The position numbers and the translations under genes are program-made. 64,000 nucleotides of DNA, taken from assembly GCA_963677655.1 (NCBI GenBank), contig OY782089.1, one strand, 5' to 3'. Positions within the stretch are counted from its first letter, which is position 1. Each line of letters opens with the position of its first letter. Source of the DNA: Saccharicrinis sp963677655 (GTDB lineage: Bacteria > Bacteroidota > Bacteroidia > Bacteroidales > Marinilabiliaceae). Shown piece after piece: positions 46,701 to 54,462 of this stretch. The notes below the pieces were generated by a model. The model was not told where the DNA came from. It saw only the letters and a program-made list of their open reading frames with translations, and ran no database searches.

Positions 46701-47140
46701 AATTTTACATCAACAATCCACTTATCTCCAGGTACTATCGTTTTAGTATCAAAACCAATATATGAAAAGGAGAGCGTATTCTCCGGATTTTTTACGGTTA
46801 TAGAATAATTCCCGTTGAAATCGGTAATGGCTCCATTTACAAAACGATTATTACTGTTCTTCTCTGCAATAGTAACACCCACCAACGGTTCCCCGTCAGC
46901 AACCGAAGTTACCTGTCCGGTAATCGTAACGCCCGTTTGAGCTTTTATTTCCGACAATGTTACAAGGTTACCCAGCAACACTAATGTCATAAATAGTAAT
47001 TTAAAACAACTACTACTTTTTTTCCTGCGACAATTATATAAACCATCTGGCTTACATATAATTGCCCTTAATATATTTCTATAATAATTCATCGACTCCA
47101 CCAACTTTGGATTAATATTTTTTCGATTAATTTGTTTCAT
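43766..47140 (-). CDS. susC: SusC-family TonB-dependent transporter (SusC1)
   Basis: TonB-dependent outer-membrane importer of 1124 residues. The hydrophobic signal segment (about 46-68, ending IKAQ) is preceded by about 45 polar residues; Met17 (47092) is another possible start. Carboxypeptidase-regulatory-like domain at about 70-150 (ITGQVTSVADGEPLVGVTI), plug at about 170-300 (QGRLSGVEIVAQSGDPGAGM, PLIVINGIPFETS, ISVLKDAAATAQYGSKGANG), then the barrel with the closing QVTLGLNLSF. It is the second gene of the uptake block, 19 bp after FAS1-A and 11 bp before SusD1. Imports oligosaccharides of the target polysaccharide. Confidence 0.96.
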   Translation of the reverse strand: MKQINRKNINPKLVESMNYYRNILRAIICKPDGLYNCRRKKSSSCFKLLFMTLVLLGNLVTLSEIKAQTGVTITGQVTSVADGEPLVGVTIAEKNSNNRFVNGAITDFNGNYSITVKNPENTLSFSYIGFDTKTIVPGDKWIVDVKLKETAVEIDEFVVSAQRMVDDGEFAMDPKRISTAVQTINMKDVTEVSSASLSDQIQGRLSGVEIVAQSGDPGAGMSIRIRGTSSLNTSSEPLIVINGIPFETSFDDTFDFSTADEEEYAALIGVSADDIEEISVLKDAAATAQYGSKGANGVLMIKTKRGARGKAVFSYGFRGSLSQQPDGIPLLNGQQYSTLIKEETIHLAKGRGYYPQVEYDPAYELYNYYNKDVNWLDEITQIGNTQDHSFSISGGGEKAMYRISSSYKSQTGTTIGTANELFTTRAILDYFVSDKLKITSELAFSHGSLDKAFQLSSDSETSVRNVALVKMPNQSIYELDEDGNSTGAYFTPEDAFQGSGIAYYNPLAMAKLATYNVESNRISPVFRVRYELNPAIRYDGIVSFDANNNKTLHFVPEEALGTTWTSSYANKSTQTDKEFFVMRTENRLTWTPKINEDHSLFINAKFITYDKTTQTYEASTSNSPSTLLQTPIIDTRIEGSGNSLSSSYTQYRQLTYSTAFNYMFKDKYILGGGLNYEGSSRFGDDNRFGLFPSISAKWLINEESFLKSASWIDELSVRASYGKNGNSPGFNYGQYNVYSTYDYNYIDVRPAYSQSIELDGLKWETVTQQNVGFNARLFKGRLDADFDVYLKRTEDMLSKNTSIPTTSGYSSLAYLNVGTIENKGWEFNVMSTIIKKKDFKLDFNFNISQNINEIVEITDAMDVEEGNPLTTGSGGYLRRIQEGNPIGSFYGYRYKGVYSTSDDLYAKDKNGDIIYDMNGVAKVMKFNTSSTFQAGDAKYEDINHDGNINEMDVVYIGNANTKLHGGFGPRISYKNISLNVFFNFRYKQEVINLARMNTESMSGYENQSTATLRRWRFEGDETDIPRAYYNSNRNNLGSDRYLEDASFLRLKRMALKYTLPKTLVKRIGFTKASVYINAENILTFTKYTGPDPETGASNNWKNLGFDKNQTPRSKQVTLGLNLSF

Positions 47141-47159
47141 AGTATCAAAATACCATAGA

Positions 47160-49505
47160 TTACTCCACTTCTAATACAAACTCACCTTCAAGTCCGAAGT
47201 AATTGTCAATTTCATGTACTACAACTCGTTTTGTAAAAAGATTAGTAACTCCAGAAGTTTCTGCAATAAGATCTCCAGTGTCTGGATCTTTTATGCTTAT
47301 CTGCTGATTAGCATAATCATTTTCTATATCATATGTAGAATAAACAGGTGCAAAATCAACGATTTTTGCATAATAAAGCGAATTATATTCACCTGTTGTC
47401 TGCCCATCCGTTGGTATGGGATGCTGAATAAATTGATTTTTAACAAAGCTCAGTAATCTGGCCGATGCAATTGCCTTGTTAACTTTACTTAAAGAACTTA
47501 AATAAGCCGGATCAGGATCAGGAATAACACCATCAGCTACAGCTTGCGACATTGCATCGTTACTAGGAACAAATAAAGTATATGTTTTTCTAAGATCTAA
47601 GAAATTAAGCAAAGTAGCTCCCGTATAGGTTGTAAGACTTAATTTTGCGCCTGCTCCATCTATTGCATTCAGGAACATGCTGAAATCAGTAGTACTATTT
47701 GCAAGTGCATCATATGTGAATTCTTCCGGTGCATTAACAAATTTACTTGTTGCATAAAATTTACCATTCGCTAACTGCGTTGTTTCATCAAAAGTAACAT
47801 ACTCTCCGTTCTGAATATCTCCACCACCTTGTACTTGTGTACCATCAAAATAAATAAATTCTCCCTTTTTGGTTTGATAGTAGTTTGGTTGATCCAAAGC
47901 AACTTCAATCATTTGATTAAGAACAATATCGTTAATAGTTTCCTGAACGTAAGCCATTTCCGTACTACTAGGAGAAGTACTTGTTGGATCTGGATATGTT
48001 CTGTTATTTGCATCATCAGGATCACCTGTTACCGACATATAGATTACCGACATATCCTCAGTAAATCCTTCAATAGTAATTTTTCTGGAAACACTATTAG
48101 GATCCGGGATATTTACCCACTGATCATTTCTAATACCTAAGATGCTAAAATCAATTCCACTACCTTTTAGAGAGTTATCCAGTCCAAGATCTTTAATGGC
48201 ACTTAACATCACTGAATAATCTGTATCTAATACCAAGGGACCATAAACAGTAGAAAAGCTTGTTGAAGGATATATTTTGTTTACTCCTACAAACAAACCG
48301 TTACTGCAAAATTTGGCATCAACAACATCTGCCTCACTCATATGCACTGTTTCCAAACCAACATTATATGTTTCTGAAAACTGACTTGGACAAACATCCC
48401 AAAACTGAGTAAAAAAGTTAACATTCAAGAACAACGCCAATACATCTAATGGCATATCGTCATATGAGCTATAATTTTTTGCTATCTCATTATCCTCCTG
48501 CAAGTAGTTTATTAAAGCCTCATTTGTAGGAACTAACAATCCTGTTGCATCAGCTTCAGTACGATCCACATTATTTAATAACTTAGGCATTATTTCATCA
48601 CTTGGATCAAATGCCAGCAAATTATTTGAAATACCAGTTTGGTAACGAATCTGAAATAGAGAATCTTCAGCACCTGTATAAGGATTTGTTTCCATACCCA
48701 TGAAAGTTAGGTAACCAAAACGGTCGAGCATATTTTTAAACATGCTGTATTTGCCACCATACTCATCAGAGCTTAGGTTCATGTACATATTTGGTTTTGG
48801 CTCCAATACTTTATCTAAAGCATAGATCAAACCATTCTCTGCTACAATCTCTTTTTCGGTAACTTCTGCATCGAAAACACGCATCTCTCCTTCTATCAGC
48901 TCACTTTCGCCAGGGAACATAAAAGTGTAATCACTTCTTTCCATAGCATTTTTATCCGAATCGATGTATAGATCAAGAAAGTAGTTAATTGTCTTTTTAC
49001 GCGTTCTGCTCCTGTCAACCAAATAGTCTTTATCTTCAATTTCCTGAATAAAAGGATTATCACTTCCCTTTACGATGCGCATTGAATCTTGATATAAAGT
49101 GTACTTGCGAAAGCTATTTCCAGCATACCATCCACTAGGATAAAAAGTAAGTGTTGTTGTATTATAAGCATCAACAATTAATGAATACTGAACTATATCT
49201 TCAACTAAATACTGTGGCATATCAGCAACAGATTTATAGCCATTTTCTTGCAGATAAGCTCCAAATGCATCGTCTGTCGGTGCAAATGAGGTCCAGGATC
49301 CACCTGTTTTAAGAGGTTCGGCATAATCCGTCCGTTCTAAACATTGAAGGTAATGATTAAAATTACCCATACTCTCTAATTGCTGATATACTGGCCCTGC
49401 CAAACTATCAGGTCGTGCAAATACTTCTTCATCAGGTCTACACCCTACAAAAGAAATAAGCAATCCTAACATGCATATCAGAAATAAATTTCGCATTTTT
49501 CCCAT
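47160..49505 (-). CDS. Four-unit FAS1 (fasciclin) surface lipoprotein (FAS1-A)
   Basis: Lipoprotein of 781 residues, first gene of the uptake operon. Signal with LLISFVGC (Cys22). I see four tandem FAS1 units: about 35-235 (MGNFNHYLQCLERTDY, WTSFAPTDDAFGAYL), 245-415 (LLVPTNEALINYL, CSNGLFVGVNKIYP), 420-605 (DYSVMLSAIKDLGL, LANGKFYATSKFV) and 610-781 (FSMFLNAIDGAGAKL, YTLFVPSNDAM). FAS1 domains mediate adhesion or binding in many organisms. Placement before SusC suggests a surface protein that holds the polysaccharide, but no binding residues can be named. It starts 516 bp after the regulator stop and precedes SusC1 by 19 bp. Confidence 0.82.
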   Translation of the reverse strand: MGKMRNLFLICMLGLLISFVGCRPDEEVFARPDSLAGPVYQQLESMGNFNHYLQCLERTDYAEPLKTGGSWTSFAPTDDAFGAYLQENGYKSVADMPQYLVEDIVQYSLIVDAYNTTTLTFYPSGWYAGNSFRKYTLYQDSMRIVKGSDNPFIQEIEDKDYLVDRSRTRKKTINYFLDLYIDSDKNAMERSDYTFMFPGESELIEGEMRVFDAEVTEKEIVAENGLIYALDKVLEPKPNMYMNLSSDEYGGKYSMFKNMLDRFGYLTFMGMETNPYTGAEDSLFQIRYQTGISNNLLAFDPSDEIMPKLLNNVDRTEADATGLLVPTNEALINYLQEDNEIAKNYSSYDDMPLDVLALFLNVNFFTQFWDVCPSQFSETYNVGLETVHMSEADVVDAKFCSNGLFVGVNKIYPSTSFSTVYGPLVLDTDYSVMLSAIKDLGLDNSLKGSGIDFSILGIRNDQWVNIPDPNSVSRKITIEGFTEDMSVIYMSVTGDPDDANNRTYPDPTSTSPSSTEMAYVQETINDIVLNQMIEVALDQPNYYQTKKGEFIYFDGTQVQGGGDIQNGEYVTFDETTQLANGKFYATSKFVNAPEEFTYDALANSTTDFSMFLNAIDGAGAKLSLTTYTGATLLNFLDLRKTYTLFVPSNDAMSQAVADGVIPDPDPAYLSSLSKVNKAIASARLLSFVKNQFIQHPIPTDGQTTGEYNSLYYAKIVDFAPVYSTYDIENDYANQQISIKDPDTGDLIAETSGVTNLFTKRVVVHEIDNYFGLEGEFVLEVE

Positions 49506-49618
49506 AATATTAAATTATAAATCAATACTGTTTTAGATAAATCAATTTGTTACTAGCAGAAATCAACTATTTAAACTTCATTAACAAAATTGAGATAGAT
49601 AGTTAATTTCTGTATATA

Positions 49619-49626
49619 CAAATCTA
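49619..49626 (-). promoter_or_regulatory. Candidate -7 box of the uptake operon
   Basis: Minus strand TAGATTTG, matching TAnnTTTG, about 113 bases before the FAS1-A start. No TTG at the -33 distance, as expected for an activated promoter. The repeated GTTGTAAT motifs lie upstream of it. Confidence 0.4.
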
Positions 49627-49678
49627 TTTAATGAGTATCTGCAGGAATAGTTAATACGTTTCAAATAACATTGAAAAT

Positions 49679-49686
49679 GTTGTAAT
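49679..49686 (+). promoter_or_regulatory. Candidate operator copy GTTGTAAT
   Basis: GTTGTAAT in the context AAAATGTTGTAATG, about 50 bp upstream of the candidate -7 box, in opposite orientation to the copies at 49729 and 49869. Confidence 0.4.
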
Positions 49687-49728
49687 GTAATAGAAGAATT
49701 AGAACAACAAATCCTACATACCTGATTT

Positions 49729-49736
49729 ATTACAAC
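49729..49736 (-). promoter_or_regulatory. Candidate operator copy GTTGTAAT
   Basis: Minus strand GTTGTAAT, about 100 bp upstream of the candidate -7 box of the uptake operon. Second of three copies in this gap. Confidence 0.35.
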
Positions 49737-49851
49737 TTACAAATAGCTACAATCAGATACATTATTTACATTTAGTATATTTTTTTAACATTTTTCCAAT
49801 TATTAAAATTGTTAACAAAGGTTTATTTTAGACAAAAAACATTGTATTTCG

Positions 49852-49876
49852 CATGCAACATTTACAACATTACAAC
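49852..49876 (-). promoter_or_regulatory. Tandem GTTGTAAT / GTTGTAAAT / GTTGCATG cluster
   Basis: On the minus strand three 8- to 9-base units follow each other directly: GTTGTAAT, GTTGTAAAT, GTTGCATG. Direct repeats of this kind are typical of binding sites for AraC-type domains of hybrid two-component regulators. The last unit includes the TGTTGCA core seen upstream of other operons here. Confidence 0.45.
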
Positions 49877-49934
49877 TACAATTCAAGAAAATACATAGGT
49901 ATTTCGACTATGTCAAACGTGGGTATACAGCATA

Positions 49935-49984
49935 AGTCCACTTTATTTATCACTATTGTGAAATAGTGATAAATAAAGTGGACT
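49935..49984 (-). terminator. 23-bp perfect palindrome with GUGA loop after the regulator
   Basis: The arms 49935-49957 and 49962-49984 are exactly complementary, with a 4-base loop (GTGA on the plus strand, TCAC on the minus). It begins 38 bp after the stop of the hybrid regulator. There is no T-run, so if it ends transcription it does so by a non-classical way; it may instead protect the 3' end of the mRNA. The structure is certain, the role is not. Confidence 0.5.
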
Positions 49985-50021
49985 ACCTAACGTAATAGGA
50001 TATAAGATGATTTTATTAAAG

Positions 50022-53000
50022 CTAACTTTTATTACTCTCGGCAAACTGTTTTGGTGTTTGCCCGTAATACTTTTTAAATGATGAAATAAAATGAGAAGAA
50101 TCTACAAAACCAACCATAAATGCAACCTCATTTACATTATGTTCTTTTTCTGACAATAATTCTGCTGCTTTCTTCAATCGGGTAACTTTAATAAATTGAC
50201 TAGGTGTAGTATTTGCTAAAGCCTTAAATTTTCGGAATAACTGACTTCTACTCATTCCCAATTCTGCACTAAGGCTCTCTACTGATAGCTCTGTATCACA
50301 AATTCCCTCTTCAATTATTCGAGTAGACTTTTCCAGAAATTTTTTATCCATTGGCAATATGCCGTCGTCCTTAGCTGCCAATTTGATATCTGAACTATAT
50401 TTTTGGGAAATATTTTTACGCAGTTGCAAAATATTGGCTATTTGCATCGACAACAGATCAATGTTAAATGGTTTTTCAATATATGCATCCGCATGATGCA
50501 CAAAACCCTCCATTTTTTGCTCTGCAGAGATACGGGCTGTAAGTAAAATAACTGGTATATGCGAAGTAACCATATTGGTTTTAATAAGCTTACACATTTC
50601 CAACCCATCCATTTCCGGCATCATCACGTCCGATAATATTAAATCAGGCATTTTTTCATTTGCCAATTTCAAGGCCTCTTTACCATTTGAGCATGTAATA
50701 ACTTTGTAACTACATAGATTATGAGCCAGATATTCCCTTAAATCTTCATAATCTTCAACAACCAAAATAAGTTCGGAATGAGTATTTTCTTTTTCTTTCT
50801 TTTGCTCATCAATTCCAGAAACCGGTTCTATAATATCCTCAACAATAGTTTCCTCTACTTTTTCCTTTAACTCATTATCATTATAACTCTCTCTCTTAAT
50901 TGGTATTACAACCGTAAAACAACTACCCTTTCCAACTTCACTTGAAACATATTTACTTCCTTTATGAAGCTCTATTAAACTCTTAGTAAAAGACAATCCT
51001 ACACCCGCACCTGTAAACTGATGATCTGCATGGTCAGTTGTATAAAAGCGCTCAAATATTTTATCTATATCCTTTTGTGGAATACCTATACCATTATCGG
51101 TAACTTTGAAAATGGCTTCTCCATTTTCAATGATAACATCAACCTCTATTTCACCGTTTACATTCGAAAACTTTACTGCGTTCGATAATAAATTAAACAA
51201 CACTTTATCAATAATTCCAGGATCATACCATCCCAAATGCCCTTTCGGACAGTTTGTATGAAAATGTAGTTTTATGCTTCGATTATTAGCTATGTCATTA
51301 AAATTGGAAACTAAATCCTCAACATACTTAACCACATCATCTTCTATCACTTTCAGCTGAATTCTATTCTCTTCAATACGCCTGAAATCCATTAGCTGGT
51401 TAACAATACGCAATAACCTTTGCGTATTTCTATGCATAATATGAATAAGAGAGCTCAGCTGTTTATCATTTGTATTATAATGAGTCAATCTGGATAACGG
51501 AGATGCTATTAAAGTTAAAGGAGTACGTAATTCATGCGATATATTTGTAAAGAACCGAATTCTCTTTCTGTTTATTTCTTCCAAGCGTATGATTTCAAGC
51601 CTTTCCTCTTTCAATCTGTTTTTCTGCATAGTACTATTCTTAACTATTCTTCGATAAATAACCATAAAAACAATCAAAAGAAGAAAATAAATAATAAAGG
51701 CAGCAGGACTCCTTGAAAAAGGAGGTTTTACTTTTACTGAAATAGCTGCAGCCTCATCACTCCAAATACCATCTCCATTCGATGCCCGTACCTTAAATTC
51801 ATAAGATCCTGCTGGTACCATAGTATAATTCGCCATCCTTTTCTCTCCTGCTTCTTGCCAGTCCTTGTCATATCCATCAAGCATATATAAATATTTGGAT
51901 TTTTCCTGGGATGTATAATTAATAGCAACAAATTCAAATCCAAAAGAGGATTGCTCATTTTTAAGCTGTATACTATGAGTTAAATCAATATGCTTTTTTA
52001 ATGGTGAATCTTTTGACCCTATTGCTACAGATTTATTCAAGATTCTTATATCTGTAAAATGAACTTTTGGTACAGTATTATTATCTTTTATTGAATCAGG
52101 ATGAAACATATTAAAACCATTTAATCCCGAGAACAACATAAATCCATTTTGCGTTTTTAACGAAACAAATTCTTCAAAAACATTTGATTGTAATCCATCA
52201 TACTTGTTGTATGTTTTAAATTCACCTGAAGTATCATTATATTTTACAATTCCAACTTTTGTACTAGCCCATTTATTATTATGATCATCCACCAATACCG
52301 CACAAATATAACTCTTAGGCAGCCCATCTTCTTCAGTTAACAACAACTCTTCTCGGGAAGAATCACTGAACCTTAATAAGCCTTTATTTGTTGCCATCCA
52401 CACATATCCATCCTTACCTTTTGTTATTCCGTTAACCCTTACATTTTTTTCTTTTTCTAGTACGGGATTTTTGAACTGATAATTTTTAATTTGTTTATCC
52501 GCCTTATCATATATATATAAGCCCTTAGTCCAGGTACCAATAAGTATTTCTTTGCCATTATCCCAAAAACACCGTGCAAAGTTTACACCCTTCAGATGTG
52601 AAAATTCACCAGTAGATTTATCATAAATATCCACACTCGAATTTGATCCTATCCAAATTTTATCATCTTTATCTTTGTAGATAGCATAAACATACTTATT
52701 TGATATTGAGTTATTTCTTTCGCCGGACATAGCAAACTTACTGAAGGTTTTTCTGTTTTTATCAAACAAATAAATTCCGCCTCCATAAGTACCAACAAGC
52801 AACTTACCTTTATCAAGTTCTCCTATACATATTACAATATCGTTATCAAGCCAGTCCGGATTCGACGAATCAGCTTTGTAATTAACAAATGTACCATTCT
52901 CCGGATCAAACTTGCTAATACCTCCACCTTCTTTTGTTCCCACCCAAATCTCTCCATCAGAATCCTGATAAAATGCCCTTACATTATTACTTAAAAGACC

Positions 53001-54158
53001 TTTTTCGGTATAATCAAATTGATAAAGATGAAACTGCTTTTTGTTACTATCCAAAAAGTTTACTCCATTATTATAGGTACCAATCCAAATATTACCTTCC
53101 CTATCGGGATAAAGAGTATTGGGATTTTTACTATTGATTCCGTGTGGTTCAAACATATCAGGTTGCAATATGCTCTTTTCGCCTGTGCGCAAATCGATTG
53201 TATATACACCCATATCTTTAATGCCCACCATTAAAATACGATCTTTAAAAGTAGCAATAGATGATATCCAATTATAATCATCATCTGAGAATTCTGACTC
53301 ATACGCTAAGCTAACAACATCATCATCTAGTACATATACCGAATGGTTTTGATAGGTTCCAATCCATAACCTACCATCATTCCCTTGAAATAAGCACGAA
53401 ATATGAAGTGAATCTATTTTGGAATCTTTAAAATTGATTTTCTTAAAACTATCAGAATCTGATTGATATAAATAAAGTCCATGATCTGTACCAAACCACA
53501 ATCTATTGTCATTATCTTCATAAATATAAGATAAACCACTTGGAACATCCTGCCTTTCCTTTGACAGATTAACGAACATATCCTCGTCAGGTATATATTT
53601 GAATAAGCCTTCTGAATATGCCTGACTAAATCCTTCAAGCCACACATTACCTTTATAATCAACACAAATAGTTCCTCTGTAAAAAGGTGAAAAAGCTACT
53701 TTAGCAGAATCTGATAATGGATAATTTTGAAATTTAAAAGTTGTTTTATCAAACTTTGAAACTCCGGTAGAAGTTAAAGCCCAGATACAATCGCGAAGCG
53801 TATCCTCTGCTAAATATGAAATAAAATTATCGTTTAATGAATACTCGTCTCCAGAGATATTAGTGAAGTTTTTAAAGTCGTACCCGTTAAAGCATGATAA
53901 CCCCTCTGGTGTGCCAAACCACATAAATCCATCTTCATCCTGAAGAATAGGGTTTATTGTATTTGAAAGAAGACCATCTTCATAATTATAATGTTTAAAT
54001 TGAAAAGTATTTGAAGGTTGAGCAAATGCATTAGCAACATTAACAATCATTACCAATAACATAAATAAAATCTGTACTTTACACACACTAAATATCCTTT
54101 TTAATTGAATAATCATTAAAAACAAATATCTGGTCGACCACTCATTACAACCTTTCAT
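50022..54158 (-). CDS. Hybrid two-component system regulator (HTCS)
   Basis: One-protein signalling system of 1378 residues. Signal or membrane anchor at about 22-47 (a Met at 15 is an alternative start). A periplasmic sensor of Reg_prop propeller repeats (FMWFGTPEGLSCFNG, LWFGTDHGLYLY, IWIGTYNNGVNFLD and more) runs to about 680, then a Y_Y_Y domain (about 735-805) and a membrane helix (816-836). Cytoplasmic part: HisKA with ISHELRTPLTL (His about 874), ATPase with LFNLLSNAVKFSN and DNGIGIPQKDIDKIFERFY, receiver with ILSDVMMPEMDG (Asp about 1174), and AraC helix-turn-helix (about 1276-1378). All signalling residues are present. It should sense an oligosaccharide and switch on the uptake operon just downstream. 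Confidence 0.95.
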   Translation of the reverse strand: MKGCNEWSTRYLFLMIIQLKRIFSVCKVQILFMLLVMIVNVANAFAQPSNTFQFKHYNYEDGLLSNTINPILQDEDGFMWFGTPEGLSCFNGYDFKNFTNISGDEYSLNDNFISYLAEDTLRDCIWALTSTGVSKFDKTTFKFQNYPLSDSAKVAFSPFYRGTICVDYKGNVWLEGFSQAYSEGLFKYIPDEDMFVNLSKERQDVPSGLSYIYEDNDNRLWFGTDHGLYLYQSDSDSFKKINFKDSKIDSLHISCLFQGNDGRLWIGTYQNHSVYVLDDDVVSLAYESEFSDDDYNWISSIATFKDRILMVGIKDMGVYTIDLRTGEKSILQPDMFEPHGINSKNPNTLYPDREGNIWIGTYNNGVNFLDSNKKQFHLYQFDYTEKGLLSNNVRAFYQDSDGEIWVGTKEGGGISKFDPENGTFVNYKADSSNPDWLDNDIVICIGELDKGKLLVGTYGGGIYLFDKNRKTFSKFAMSGERNNSISNKYVYAIYKDKDDKIWIGSNSSVDIYDKSTGEFSHLKGVNFARCFWDNGKEILIGTWTKGLYIYDKADKQIKNYQFKNPVLEKEKNVRVNGITKGKDGYVWMATNKGLLRFSDSSREELLLTEEDGLPKSYICAVLVDDHNNKWASTKVGIVKYNDTSGEFKTYNKYDGLQSNVFEEFVSLKTQNGFMLFSGLNGFNMFHPDSIKDNNTVPKVHFTDIRILNKSVAIGSKDSPLKKHIDLTHSIQLKNEQSSFGFEFVAINYTSQEKSKYLYMLDGYDKDWQEAGEKRMANYTMVPAGSYEFKVRASNGDGIWSDEAAAISVKVKPPFSRSPAAFIIYFLLLIVFMVIYRRIVKNSTMQKNRLKEERLEIIRLEEINRKRIRFFTNISHELRTPLTLIASPLSRLTHYNTNDKQLSSLIHIMHRNTQRLLRIVNQLMDFRRIEENRIQLKVIEDDVVKYVEDLVSNFNDIANNRSIKLHFHTNCPKGHLGWYDPGIIDKVLFNLLSNAVKFSNVNGEIEVDVIIENGEAIFKVTDNGIGIPQKDIDKIFERFYTTDHADHQFTGAGVGLSFTKSLIELHKGSKYVSSEVGKGSCFTVVIPIKRESYNDNELKEKVEETIVEDIIEPVSGIDEQKKEKENTHSELILVVEDYEDLREYLAHNLCSYKVITCSNGKEALKLANEKMPDLILSDVMMPEMDGLEMCKLIKTNMVTSHIPVILLTARISAEQKMEGFVHHADAYIEKPFNIDLLSMQIANILQLRKNISQKYSSDIKLAAKDDGILPMDKKFLEKSTRIIEEGICDTELSVESLSAELGMSRSQLFRKFKALANTTPSQFIKVTRLKKAAELLSEKEHNVNEVAFMVGFVDSSHFISSFKKYYGQTPKQFAESNKS

Positions 54159-54271
54159 AAAACCACAATTTTAATTCAACCACCTCATTTATAGGCCATA
54201 CATACAATTTACAAAACACACCTCAACAAATCAAAACCTCCCAATAACTATTGGCTGACCAATATACAAAA

Positions 54272-54302
54272 CAAAATTAAGAACTAAAACAGAATTCCTC
54301 AA
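54272..54302 (-). promoter_or_regulatory. Promoter of the hybrid regulator
   Basis: Minus strand TTG (54300-54302), 20-bp spacer, TAATTTTG (54272-54279), matching the Bacteroidota primary sigma consensus. It would give a leader of roughly 108 bases. A complete consensus fits constitutive expression of the sensor. Confidence 0.5.
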
Positions 54303-54368
54303 AAACTTTAATTTGTATATCTGACAATCTTCAAACGAAACGCGATTAATTCATTTATATGTAAACCA

Positions 54369-54399
54369 CAAAAGACAAGGCAGAAAAACCACCTTGTCT
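54369..54399 (-). terminator. Rho-independent terminator after the MFS permease
   Basis: Stem AGACAAGG (54373-54380) with CCTTGTCT (54392-54399), 11-nt loop, then TTTG on the minus strand. It lies 64 bp after the permease stop. Confidence 0.6.
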
Positions 54400-54462
54400 A
54401 AATCATTCACTTCTATTATTCAAATTTATCCTAACACAATGGATACTTAATTTAATTTGATC

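Larger units (their letters stand above)
49506..50021. other. Control region of the uptake operon
   Basis: This 516-bp AT-rich gap between the hybrid regulator and FAS1-A holds a TAnnTTTG box (49619-49626), three copies of GTTGTAAT/ATTACAAC (49679-49686, 49729-49736, 49869-49876), a GTTGCATG site, and a 23-bp perfect palindrome near the regulator end (49935-49984). No small ORF looks coding. Confidence 0.6.
54159..54462. other. Intergenic region between MFS permease and regulator
   Basis: A 304-bp gap. It contains the permease terminator (54369-54399) and a full promoter match for the regulator (54272-54302). No other structure or ORF seen. Confidence 0.6.
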
